From: Bacteroidales bacterium
GTDB lineage: Bacteria > Bacteroidota > Bacteroidia > Bacteroidales > UBA932
Direction of reading: 5' to 3'
DNA length: 64,000 nt
NCBI GenBank assembly: GCA_028724885.1
Contig: JAQYTJ010000056.1
Coordinates: forward strand, 1-64,000
The notes beneath the pieces are model-generated. The model saw only the letters and a program-made list of their open reading frames with translations, made no database searches and had not been told where the DNA came from. Both the position numbers and the translations under genes were made by a program. Numbering within the stretch: the stretch's first letter is position 1; each line of letters opens with the position of its first letter. Below are positions 52,192-60,712 of this stretch, piece by piece.

Positions 52192-54108
52192 TTAAAAGCT
52201 GATGTCGATTCCTCCAATGACGGTTGCGCGAGGCATCGGGTAGCCGGCGTTGATTTCGTATTTCTGAGCGAGCAGGTTCTCCCCGCGCGTCCAGATGTTT
52301 AATGCACCTATCACGTGGAATGAAGCCCTGACATTCCATAGCAGGAAATTCTCCTGAGACTCGTTAGAGCCGACCGCAGTGTAAAGCCCATTAATATATT
52401 GGAGCCCAGTTGAAGCAGTCAGGCGTCCTTTGGAGAAACTAGCTCCTCCGTACAGCTTGTGCTCAGGGGCTGCAATTACCGGAGTGGCCATGTGCAGAAA
52501 ACTGTAGTTTGCATCTGCCGACCAGTTGCGGTTTATCCTATAGGCTATCTGAGCCTCGATGCCTGAGTTTTCCAGCGCGCCTGAATTCTGGTTCAGCCTG
52601 CCGGATCCGTTAGGGTTCGGCAGAGTTTGTATGATATTCTTTGCCTTTAGGTAGAACAGATTGATTCCATACCTCAGGCGGCTGCCAAGAAGGCTCTGTG
52701 AATATGCCAGCTCATAGTTCCACATGGATTCCGGCTTCAGGTCAGGATTCTGAGGAGGAAACATGTACATTTCCCGAAGGTTCGGATAACGAAAGCCTTT
52801 CGAAGCCGATGCTTTGATTTCTATGGCGCTAGGCAGGTGGAACGACATCCCGAACTGAGGCACCCACTCCGTGCCTACCCTGGAATGATGGTCGATTCTC
52901 ACACCTGCGTTAAGCGTAAGCCATTCCAGCAGATCCTGGCGTGCGTCCAGATAGCCAGCCACTTCGTCTTCATGCTTGTTTACGAGCTGCGTCTTGGTTC
53001 CTGCGTTGTCCCCGCTGACGAATTTATTCCAGGCTTTTCCACCATAGCGGAACCAGTCGAAACCGGCTGTGAGACGATTCCCGGCGAAGGCCTGGACGCT
53101 CTGATACACAGAGGTTCCCATCATGTCGTCATTGGATATGAAGCGATATGCCTTAGGGATTTCCCCTTTGCCGGGCGTGTAGCCATCGTTTATCCAGTGA
53201 TGCCCCCAGTTGTAGAAGAAGCTTACCGTCCCGGAAGTCTTGTCATAGTTGTTGTCTACGGCGAATGTCGTGACTCCGCGAGTTATTTTCTGGTCGCCTT
53301 CCATCAGAGGCTCTCCCACCGGCCCTGGATAGGATGCGTTGAAATGGGTCAGGTTAAGGTCGGCTCTAAGGCTCCATCTGTCAGTCAGCTCGTAACCCAG
53401 TTTGCCGTAGCCACCGTACTGCTCGAAATCCATATTGTCCCTATGTCCGTCAGTGCGGTTATACGAACCAGAGACGGTGCTGGAGAAACGCCCTTTGCGG
53501 ATTCGGTTCGTCAGCTCGCTCTCTAGAGTGTTGTAAGAGCCGTATCCTGCGTGCAGGCTTGTCTTTATGCCGTCTTCGCGCATCCTGTGGGTCACGATGT
53601 TCACTACTCCTCCCATGGCATTCGAACCATAGAGCATGGAAGCCGGCCCACGGAGAATTTCCACTCTCTCGGTTATGAAAGACTGGTATGAATCGGAGAT
53701 TGGATGACCGAATATGCCGGCGTACTGAGGGTGACCGTCGATGAGCATCAGGAACCTGGAACTCCCGCCGCTTAAGCCACGCAACGAGATGTTCCCGGCA
53801 GATCCTCCGGAAATTCCGTAGCCCATGATTCCTCGAGAGGTTACGAACAGCCCCGGGATTTGCTCGGTAAGCACAGGCAGCACGTTCTGCTGTAGCGAAT
53901 TCTCTATTTTAGACCTGTCAATCACCGTGACGGTCTGGGACAGGTGCCTCACGTCGGTCTGCATTCGGGAGCCAGTCACCACGACCTCGTCTATTCTGTT
54001 AGCCGAAGAGGAGTCGGCGCTTTCTTGCGCCATGCCATCGATGCCGAATGAGAATGCAACGAGAACTAGAAGGAATCCTGCCAGCCTAGGGTAGAAAGTA
54101 TTTTCCAT
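52192..54108 (-). CDS. TonB-dependent outer-membrane receptor
   Basis: 638 residues from MENTFYPRL. The frame is open to 54165 but the signal peptide (ending GIDGMAQ) begins here. The plug starts NRIDEVVVTGSRMQTDVRHLSQ, and the classic RVEILRGPASMLYGSNAMGGVVNIVT block follows. The barrel ends GGIDISF with a terminal Phe. Similar to BtuB/FepA-type metal-complex or vitamin receptors rather than SusC (no long N-terminal CNA-like domain, no SusD). It lies 72 bases downstream of a NikR-like gene on the same strand, so a metal-chelate substrate and metal control are plausible. Confidence 0.93.
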   Translation of the reverse strand: MENTFYPRLAGFLLVLVAFSFGIDGMAQESADSSSANRIDEVVVTGSRMQTDVRHLSQTVTVIDRSKIENSLQQNVLPVLTEQIPGLFVTSRGIMGYGISGGSAGNISLRGLSGGSSRFLMLIDGHPQYAGIFGHPISDSYQSFITERVEILRGPASMLYGSNAMGGVVNIVTHRMREDGIKTSLHAGYGSYNTLESELTNRIRKGRFSSTVSGSYNRTDGHRDNMDFEQYGGYGKLGYELTDRWSLRADLNLTHFNASYPGPVGEPLMEGDQKITRGVTTFAVDNNYDKTSGTVSFFYNWGHHWINDGYTPGKGEIPKAYRFISNDDMMGTSVYQSVQAFAGNRLTAGFDWFRYGGKAWNKFVSGDNAGTKTQLVNKHEDEVAGYLDARQDLLEWLTLNAGVRIDHHSRVGTEWVPQFGMSFHLPSAIEIKASASKGFRYPNLREMYMFPPQNPDLKPESMWNYELAYSQSLLGSRLRYGINLFYLKAKNIIQTLPNPNGSGRLNQNSGALENSGIEAQIAYRINRNWSADANYSFLHMATPVIAAPEHKLYGGASFSKGRLTASTGLQYINGLYTAVGSNESQENFLLWNVRASFHVIGALNIWTRGENLLAQKYEINAGYPMPRATVIGGIDISF

Positions 54109-54180
54109 ATTCGTATAATTAATATTTTCAACGTTAAGTGTTACAAAATCGCAAAATCGTGTCACGGAATGGCAAAAAAA

Positions 54181-54579
54181 TTAATCCGCCCTGCTCATCA
54201 CCAGCTTTCCGTGCTTTATGCCTTTGATGGAGATGAGCCTTTCTGCCAGGGCAGTGAGTCTTTTCGCTTCCCCCAAGACGGTCACGGTGTGAAGGCAGAA
54301 ATTGCGATTCACGTAGTACTGGGAAGAAGAAAGGATGAGCGTCTGGTTGTTCTGCTGCACCTGTTCTATCTCAAGGGCGATTTCCTTGTCGGCTTGGTTG
54401 TACATTAGCACAACTGCGCCTGCCACGACGTTGTTGCAGTGCCACTTCTCCTCGGTGATGTTTTTTTCCACCAGGAAACGTATGGCCTGCGAACGATTGG
54501 CGAAGCCGTTAGACTTCACATATGTGTCCAGAGCCTCCAAGAGGTCTTCTTCCAATGAAACGCCGAATCGCCTGAGCAT
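54181..54579 (-). CDS. NikR-like ribbon-helix-helix regulator, altered metal site
   Basis: 132 residues. An N-terminal ribbon-helix-helix (MLRRFGVSLEEDLLEALDTYV ... ANRSQAIRFLV, ~1-39) and a C-terminal ACT-like domain ending RLISIKGIKHGKLVMSRAD, the NikR layout. Aligned by the shared Cys to E. coli NikR, the nickel ligands His76, His87 and His89 become Gln, Gln and Tyr (VQQNNQ; SQYYVNRNFC), and only Cys95 is kept. It probably cannot bind nickel in the standard square-planar way. It directly precedes the TonB receptor gene and may control it. A -7 box is at 54606-54613. Confidence 0.88.
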   Translation of the reverse strand: MLRRFGVSLEEDLLEALDTYVKSNGFANRSQAIRFLVEKNITEEKWHCNNVVAGAVVLMYNQADKEIALEIEQVQQNNQTLILSSSQYYVNRNFCLHTVTVLGEAKRLTALAERLISIKGIKHGKLVMSRAD

Positions 54580-54605
54580 GTCTTCTTTCCATTTGACTAC
54601 GATTG

Positions 54606-54613
54606 CAAAAATA
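54606..54613 (-). promoter_or_regulatory. -7 box for the NikR-like gene
   Basis: On the minus strand this reads TATTTTTG, matching TAnnTTTG, 26 bases before the start codon. No -33 match is clear. Nearby, 54708-54722 holds GTCTA-N5-TAGAC, a short palindrome that could be an operator, but its owner is unknown. Confidence 0.45.
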
Positions 54614-54823
54614 GTAATTATTTAACGGGCAGGAATATATTTTTTCTGAACTTCTTACCAATATTACATCTGCATGGGCATGAATTGTCCAATTATTTTA
54701 CTCTCTGTCTAGAGATTAGACATGTCCGAGAATGAGAATGTCTTGATATCCATTTGATTATTAATATTTTATATATTATTGAACGGAATTTGCTCTGCCT
54801 TGGGTAGTTTTTGCATGTTAGAT

Positions 54824-56077
54824 ATGGATATTAAAATTGAACAGACGAAATGGCAGAAGCGAAAGAAATATGTTCCCTTCATAGCCGGAGGAATCACATT
54901 GTCGGCGCTCCTGTTGTGGCTGGCGCTGGGCAGGTTCAGTTCGACGCTAAGGGTAAAGGAAAGGGATTTGAGCGTGGCAACCGTCGAAGAAGGGAAAGTC
55001 GATGATTACATCTACATAGACGGTCAGGCAGCTCCAATCAGGGTCGTGCAAATAAGCACCGAGGAGGGAGGAATCGTCAGAGAGAAGGTGGTTGAGGAGG
55101 GGGCTCACGTGAAAGAAGGCGACGTGATCGTGCAGCTTTCCAACTCCAATCTGGACTTGGAAATCATGAATGCCGAAAGCGAACTTGCCGAGAAGCAAAA
55201 CATGCTCAGAAACACGCAGATAAGCATGGAACAAGAGGCTTTGGACAACAAGACGGAGCAGCGCCAGCAGGATATGGAGGTTCGGCGGAAACAACGTGCC
55301 TACGAACAGCAAAAGGCTCTATGGGAGGAAAATCTGATAGCTAAGGAAACGTATCTGCAGGCCGAGGAAGACTGGCAGCTGGCGGTGGACAAGCAGAAGC
55401 TTCTGAATGACAGGATGGAGAAGGACGAGAAATATCGCCAGGCGCAGCTTGACCAGATGAACGACAATCTTGCGAACATGCGTCAGAACGTGCTCATGGT
55501 GAGGCAGCGCAAGGAGAATCTCTGTGTGCGCAGCGCAATCAACGGAGAACTCGGGAACCTGAACGTGGAGCTGGGGCAGAACGTGGCGGCAGGACAGACC
55601 ATAGGCCAGGTGAATGACCTGAACGACTACAAGATTACGGCTCAGATAGACCAGAACTACCTCGACCGCGTGTCGACCGGACTGAAGGCCGTAGCCTCGA
55701 CGAACAACAAGGAGTATCAGCTGACCTTGAAAAAAATCTATCCGGAAGTCAAGGATCAGCGTTTCAGGGTGGATTTCGTGTTCGATGGAGAGCGCCCTGA
55801 GAATATCCGTTCCGGCCAGACCTTCCACTTGGATTTGCAGCTCGGAGATCCTAAGACTTGCATTTTCATCCCGAAAGGCACCTTCTACGGCGTCACTAAC
55901 GGAAATTGGATTTTTGTGCTGGACAAAGAAGGGAGAAAGGCTTACCGGCGGAAGATACGCATTGGCATCCAGAATGCCAGGTATTACGAGGTGCTGGAAG
56001 GCCTTGAGCCGGGCGAGAGCGTGATTCTGAACGGATACGATTCTTTTGGAAATTATAATATATTGAAAATAAACTGA
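54824..56077 (+). CDS. HlyD-type membrane fusion protein
   Basis: 417 residues from MDIKIEQTKW. The frame is open further upstream, but the region before this ATG has no signal-like sequence. One membrane helix (YVPFIAGGITLSALLLWLAL, ~16-35), then lipoyl/barrel-sandwich halves (YIYIDGQAAPIRVVQIST ... EEGAHVKEGDVIVQLSN), a long coiled coil (~110-215) and a C-terminal beta-barrel region ending GLEPGESVILNGYDSFG. The periplasmic adaptor of the efflux system. It starts an operon-like run with the permease gene 10 bases later. No TolC-like outer-membrane gene is next to it. Confidence 0.92.
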   Translation: MDIKIEQTKWQKRKKYVPFIAGGITLSALLLWLALGRFSSTLRVKERDLSVATVEEGKVDDYIYIDGQAAPIRVVQISTEEGGIVREKVVEEGAHVKEGDVIVQLSNSNLDLEIMNAESELAEKQNMLRNTQISMEQEALDNKTEQRQQDMEVRRKQRAYEQQKALWEENLIAKETYLQAEEDWQLAVDKQKLLNDRMEKDEKYRQAQLDQMNDNLANMRQNVLMVRQRKENLCVRSAINGELGNLNVELGQNVAAGQTIGQVNDLNDYKITAQIDQNYLDRVSTGLKAVASTNNKEYQLTLKKIYPEVKDQRFRVDFVFDGERPENIRSGQTFHLDLQLGDPKTCIFIPKGTFYGVTNGNWIFVLDKEGRKAYRRKIRIGIQNARYYEVLEGLEPGESVILNGYDSFGNYNILKIN

Positions 56078-56087
56078 TTGGTATAAT

Positions 56088-58490
56088 ATGTCATCGCATT
56101 TCAATCTAAGGTCGTTTTTAACTTTCCTTTCGAGGAATAAAGGCTATGCTGCGGTCAATATATTCGGGATGTCTCTCAGCCTGGCATTCATAATATTGAT
56201 TGCTACATTCCTTACTCAGTCGTACAGCATAGGTGACGACCAGAAAAACAGAGACCGCATCTACCTCCTGGCTACGAAGGTGTTCGAGAAGAATAAGGTT
56301 TATCTGCCCGGTCATCAGATCTATCTCAAAGGTCTTGTCAAGGACTTTCCTGAGATAGAGGCTGTCTGCGCCGTCAACGGCCAGAAGAACACCTTCTTCC
56401 ACAATGGAAACGGCACAGAGGCAAAAGCTTTTTTCGTGGACACGTCCTTCTTCAGCATCTTTGATTACCCTCTGGAGGAGGGTAGCCTTTCATCCTGCAT
56501 CCACAATCCTGACGAAATCGCCATCTCCGGGACCTTCGCCAACAAGATATTTGGGACAGAGAATCCGATAGGCCAGACTATCAGTCTTGAAAACAGGATT
56601 CCGCTTAGAATAAGCGCCGTGTTCAGGGATTTCGGGAAAACCAGCCTTTTCTTCCAGCCTGACGTGATCATCTCTTTCAGCCACAATGATATCAACAATG
56701 TGGCCGACATGGCGATATATGCAAAAGAATATGGCGTGAACCTGTTCGGTTCTTTCCTCTTCGTAATGACAAAGCCTGGCGCAAAGCTGGAAGGGAAGGA
56801 AGAAGCTCTGACGAAGCACATTAATTCCGTCTATTCATATTACGACAGCGAGGATTTCAAGACCATGACGGTGCCAGTCCGATATGATAAGATATATATG
56901 TCTGACTATGATCTCAACGAAATATTGGACGTGGTCCGCGGCAGTGACAATCTCCTTATCTCCATGCTTGTCAAGGTGTGCCTAGTCATCCTGCTCTTCG
57001 CCATGCTGAACTACGTCAACCTTACCGTGGCCCTGTCCGTTTCCAGGAGCAAAGAGATGGCCACGAGAAGGCTTTTCGGAGCAGGCCGCAAAGAAATCAT
57101 GCGGAACCTGATCATGGAAAGCCTGACGATGAGCGCGGTCGCGGGCGTTCTGGCGGTAATAGTGGCTGCTGCCCTGCTGCCTTTGGCTGGATTGGTGCTC
57201 TCCACCGCTATGAATGCCGGCACTATGTTCGGACATCCGCTGCTCTTAGGCTTCATTCTGGCCGTGATTCTGGTCGAAGGAATACTGGCAGGCATAATTC
57301 CGGCGATAATCATTTCCCGTCCGAATCCAATCGATGTCGTGAGAGGCACTTTCAGGAGGCAGTCCAAGATGGTGCTCAGCAAGATATTCATAGTGGTACA
57401 GCTTTTCATCTGCATTGTCTTCATGACGAAAGCGTTCACTCAGGTAGCGCAGATCAGGCATCTGATGAACCTTCCGCTAGGTTACGAGACAGACCATATA
57501 ATGACCTTAACTGCCAGTACCTTATATGGTCCCGACGGCAAGCGGTTCTGCGAGGAAGTCAAGAAGCTGCCTTTCGTGACAGACGTGACGCGCTCGTCCG
57601 ACACTCCGTTGGACGGCGGAAATAATGTCACATTCAAAGGTCCCGGGAACGAGGTTCAGTCTTTCCAGATTTTCCATGGCGACAGGAATTACCTGAAATT
57701 TTTCGGCTTCAAGATGATCCATGAGTTCAATCCGGACTTGAGCCCGGCATATTACGTTTCCGAGAGCACCTTGGCCAAGATGGGCATGACTACCGAAGAC
57801 ATGAGGCCGAGCGAGAAGCTTGACACGATGCATGTGCGGTACTTCTTCGACAATAGGAAAACCACGTATAACGGATGCATGCCGGATTTCCGCAAATTAG
57901 ATGCAGACATCAGCGACGGAATCTGCGCCATGGTATACATCGATGATGCACGGAATTATTCCACTCTCAGTGTCAAAGTGACCGGTGATGAGGCATATGC
58001 TTATCGCGAGGTATGCAACTTATACAGGGAGATCTTCCATCAGGATCTGAACATGGAACACCCTTACATGCATGATGAAATCAGGGCTAATTACTCCAGG
58101 CAGATCAGGATGTCCAGGCTCATGTCGGCATTTGCATTCGTGGCCATGATGATTGCCTTCCTGGGACTGATGTCTATGAGCACATATTTCATGCAGCAGA
58201 AAAGGCGAGAGATGGCCGTACGTAAAGTGTTCGGGTCTAAGAGCGCCCAGATTAATCTGAGGCTCCTGAAGACGTTCGCCGTCTATGGGCTTGTGGCATT
58301 CGTGATCGCGGTTCCGGTCGTCTGGCGAATGGTGGGGAGCTGGCTTATGAATTACCAGCACCGTGTGTCATTCTGGCCTTACCTGCTGCTCGCCGGAGTC
58401 CTGACAATGGCCATCTCGCTCATGGCTGTCTACGTCCAGAGCCATGTCATAGCCAATGAGAATCCGATCGACAATTTGAAACAAGAATGA
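56088..58490 (+). CDS. FtsX/MacB-type ABC transporter permease
   Basis: 800 residues with two FtsX-like halves. An N-terminal helix (GYAAVNIFGMSLSLAFIILI, ~17-36) is followed by a large periplasmic MacB-type domain (~45-275), three helices with the ALSVSRSKEMATRRLFGAGRKEI coupling block (~320-345), a second periplasmic domain (~440-640) and a second helix set with QQKRREMAVRKVFGSKSAQI (~700). Such duplicated permeases are common in Bacteroidetes ABC systems that export peptides, lipoproteins or toxic compounds. The substrate is unknown. Adaptor upstream, ATPase gene 58 bases downstream. Confidence 0.92.
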   Translation: MSSHFNLRSFLTFLSRNKGYAAVNIFGMSLSLAFIILIATFLTQSYSIGDDQKNRDRIYLLATKVFEKNKVYLPGHQIYLKGLVKDFPEIEAVCAVNGQKNTFFHNGNGTEAKAFFVDTSFFSIFDYPLEEGSLSSCIHNPDEIAISGTFANKIFGTENPIGQTISLENRIPLRISAVFRDFGKTSLFFQPDVIISFSHNDINNVADMAIYAKEYGVNLFGSFLFVMTKPGAKLEGKEEALTKHINSVYSYYDSEDFKTMTVPVRYDKIYMSDYDLNEILDVVRGSDNLLISMLVKVCLVILLFAMLNYVNLTVALSVSRSKEMATRRLFGAGRKEIMRNLIMESLTMSAVAGVLAVIVAAALLPLAGLVLSTAMNAGTMFGHPLLLGFILAVILVEGILAGIIPAIIISRPNPIDVVRGTFRRQSKMVLSKIFIVVQLFICIVFMTKAFTQVAQIRHLMNLPLGYETDHIMTLTASTLYGPDGKRFCEEVKKLPFVTDVTRSSDTPLDGGNNVTFKGPGNEVQSFQIFHGDRNYLKFFGFKMIHEFNPDLSPAYYVSESTLAKMGMTTEDMRPSEKLDTMHVRYFFDNRKTTYNGCMPDFRKLDADISDGICAMVYIDDARNYSTLSVKVTGDEAYAYREVCNLYREIFHQDLNMEHPYMHDEIRANYSRQIRMSRLMSAFAFVAMMIAFLGLMSMSTYFMQQKRREMAVRKVFGSKSAQINLRLLKTFAVYGLVAFVIAVPVVWRMVGSWLMNYQHRVSFWPYLLLAGVLTMAISLMAVYVQSHVIANENPIDNLKQE

Positions 58491-58548
58491 TTAGCGTGCC
58501 TTGGCATGACGTGCCTGTGATTATGAATATTTAATTTGTATTAAGAAT

Positions 58549-59211
58549 ATGATAAAAGTAGAAAACCTCTCCAAGTCTTTCCGTACTGAGGAAGTCGAGA
58601 CCATAGCGTTGAACGATGTCTCTTTCAAGGTGGCGGACCGCGATTTTGTCGCCATAATGGGTCCGTCTGGCTGCGGCAAATCTACATTGCTGAATATATT
58701 GGGCTTGCTGGACAATCCCACTTCTGGGAGATACTGGCTTTCCGGACAGGAAGTCGGGAATCTGAAAGAGAATGAACGCGCGGACGTTCGCAAGGGACGG
58801 ATCGGCTTCGTGTTCCAAAGCTTTAACCTGATTGACGAGCTGAATGTCAGGGAAAACATCGAGCTGCCTCTGACTTATATGGACATAAAGTCGTCCGAGA
58901 GAAAGAGGATGGTGGAGGACATCATGGCTCGCATCGGAATCAATCACAGGGCCGAACACTTCCCGCATCAGCTTTCAGGAGGGCAGCAACAGAGGGTGGC
59001 GATCGCCCGCGCTGTCGTCTACAACCCTGGGCTGATTCTGGCCGACGAACCTACTGGAAACCTTGACTCGAAGAATGGAGCCGAAATAATGTCTCTGCTC
59101 TCCGAACTCAACAAGGAGGGCACGACCATTGTCATGGTGACGCATAGCGAGCGCGATGCAGCTTTCGCTCACCGCACGATCCGTCTGTTCGACGGCCAGA
59201 TCGTCAGATGA
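58549..59211 (+). CDS. ABC transporter ATPase (MacB/LolD type)
   Basis: 220 residues. Walker A GPSGCGKST (~37-45), Q-loop in VFQSFNLIDEL, ABC signature LSGGQQQRVAIARAVV (~143-158), Walker B LILADEPTGNLD (~164-175) and switch His in VMVTHSE. The LILADEPTGNLD plus short length are typical of the MacB/LolD/FtsE branch, which pairs with FtsX-fold permeases. It powers the permease encoded just upstream. Confidence 0.96.
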   Translation: MIKVENLSKSFRTEEVETIALNDVSFKVADRDFVAIMGPSGCGKSTLLNILGLLDNPTSGRYWLSGQEVGNLKENERADVRKGRIGFVFQSFNLIDELNVRENIELPLTYMDIKSSERKRMVEDIMARIGINHRAEHFPHQLSGGQQQRVAIARAVVYNPGLILADEPTGNLDSKNGAEIMSLLSELNKEGTTIVMVTHSERDAAFAHRTIRLFDGQIVR

Positions 59212-59344
59212 AATGCCTCTTGCGCCCGCCATTTGCTACCCCATGATCCAATGTCCCGAAAAACCGTGGGTTCTTTGGAAAAATGGCGGAATGTAGATAA
59301 TTTTATATCTGAGAATTTTGAGTCTTGACAATGACGGAGACGCT

Positions 59345-60712
59345 ATGGCTGTGAATGCGCTGCAAAAAGGAACGGTACTCATCGTCGATGACAACAGACA
59401 TGTCTTGACTACGGTGAAGATGCTTCTCGAAGATTATTTCGAGAAGGTGGTCTGCACAGCCTATCCTGCTGAAATTCCCGATAAGCTGCGGACGGAGAGG
59501 CCGCAGGTAGTCCTTCTGGACATGAACTTTTCGGCTGGCATCAACAATGGCAACGAGGGTCTCTTCTGGCTTGGAGAAATCCGGAGGCTCTCGCCAGGAA
59601 CCAGCATAGTGCTGTTCACCGCATATGCAGACATAGATCTGGCCGTGAGGGGCTTGAAAGAAGGAGCTGCGGATTTCATAGTGAAGCCTTTCGATAACGA
59701 GAAGATGGTAGCCACCATGACCGAGGTGCGAGACAGGGCAATGGGCGTGCAGGCTTCCGGAGGCGATGGACGGGGGACCGCTGGTGGAGTCCAAGGAAAT
59801 ACGACAAGGATGATATGGGGGCGCAGCATGGCGATGAGAGATGTGAAGGCCATTGCCGACAAGGTGGCAGGAACGGATGCCAACATATTGATTACGGGGG
59901 AGAACGGCACCGGGAAGGAGGTCCTGGCGAACTATATTCATGCGAATTCTGCTCGTCGCAATGCGCCGATGATTCCTATTGACCTTGGAGCCATCACCGA
60001 AACTTTGTTCGAAAGCGAGCTGTTCGGCTACATGAAAGGGGCATTCACGGATGCGAAGAACGATAAGCCTGGGCTTTTCGAGATGGCACAGGGAGGAACC
60101 CTTTTTTTGGACGAAATAGGCAATGTATCATATTCGCAGCAGGCGAAGCTTCTCGCCGCCATCCAGAGGCGCAGAATCCTAAGGGTAGGCGGCAGCAAGT
60201 GCATCCCGATAGATGTCAGGCTGGTCTGCGCCACCAACAGGGACCTCCAGGGAATGGTCCGGGAAGGGGAGTTCAGGGAAGACCTGCTCTACCGCATAAA
60301 TACGATCAATCTGCACATCCCTCCGCTCCGGGAGCGCAGGGAGGATATTCCGGATCTGGCGGAAAACTCATTGAAGGTATATTCCCGTCTCTACGGGAAA
60401 TCCGTCGAGTCTTTCACTCCCGCTGCAATCAGGGTGCTTCAATCGGCTCCGTGGCCAGGCAATGTCCGGGAGCTGGATCATGCCATCGAAAGGGCGGTCA
60501 TACTCTGCGACGGGGACGTCCTGGATGCGACTGACATCAGTCTGCCGGAAGAGGTCCTTGATTCAGGAGAGCCTAAGACCTTGGATGATATGGAAAAAAC
60601 CGCCATAAGCAAGGCTATAAAGGAATATGGCGGCAATCTTTCAGCCGTAGCTTCTCATCTTGGAATAACTCGCCAGACCCTTTACAACAAAATCAAGAAA
60701 TACGGAATATGA
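59345..60712 (+). CDS. Sigma-54-dependent response regulator
   Basis: 455 residues from MAVNALQKG; an in-frame TTG further upstream adds no homology. Receiver domain (~8-125) with DD pair in IVDDNRH, phospho-Asp in VLLDMNFS (~59) and Lys in IVKPFD. AAA+ domain (~155-385) with Walker A GENGTGKE, sigma-54 loop GAFTDA instead of GAFTGA, and Walker B TLFLDEIGN. C-terminal Fis-type HTH with LSAVASHLGITRQTLYNKI. NtrC family. It would activate sigma-54 promoters, probably of efflux genes. It overlaps the kinase gene by 4 bases. Confidence 0.95.
   Translation: MAVNALQKGTVLIVDDNRHVLTTVKMLLEDYFEKVVCTAYPAEIPDKLRTERPQVVLLDMNFSAGINNGNEGLFWLGEIRRLSPGTSIVLFTAYADIDLAVRGLKEGAADFIVKPFDNEKMVATMTEVRDRAMGVQASGGDGRGTAGGVQGNTTRMIWGRSMAMRDVKAIADKVAGTDANILITGENGTGKEVLANYIHANSARRNAPMIPIDLGAITETLFESELFGYMKGAFTDAKNDKPGLFEMAQGGTLFLDEIGNVSYSQQAKLLAAIQRRRILRVGGSKCIPIDVRLVCATNRDLQGMVREGEFREDLLYRINTINLHIPPLRERREDIPDLAENSLKVYSRLYGKSVESFTPAAIRVLQSAPWPGNVRELDHAIERAVILCDGDVLDATDISLPEEVLDSGEPKTLDDMEKTAISKAIKEYGGNLSAVASHLGITRQTLYNKIKKYGI

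Noticed and set aside
54580..54823. Sigma-54 promoter upstream of the efflux operon
   Set aside because: No sequence with GG-N10-GC and good flanks (TGGCAC, TTGC) was found; only weak chance matches.
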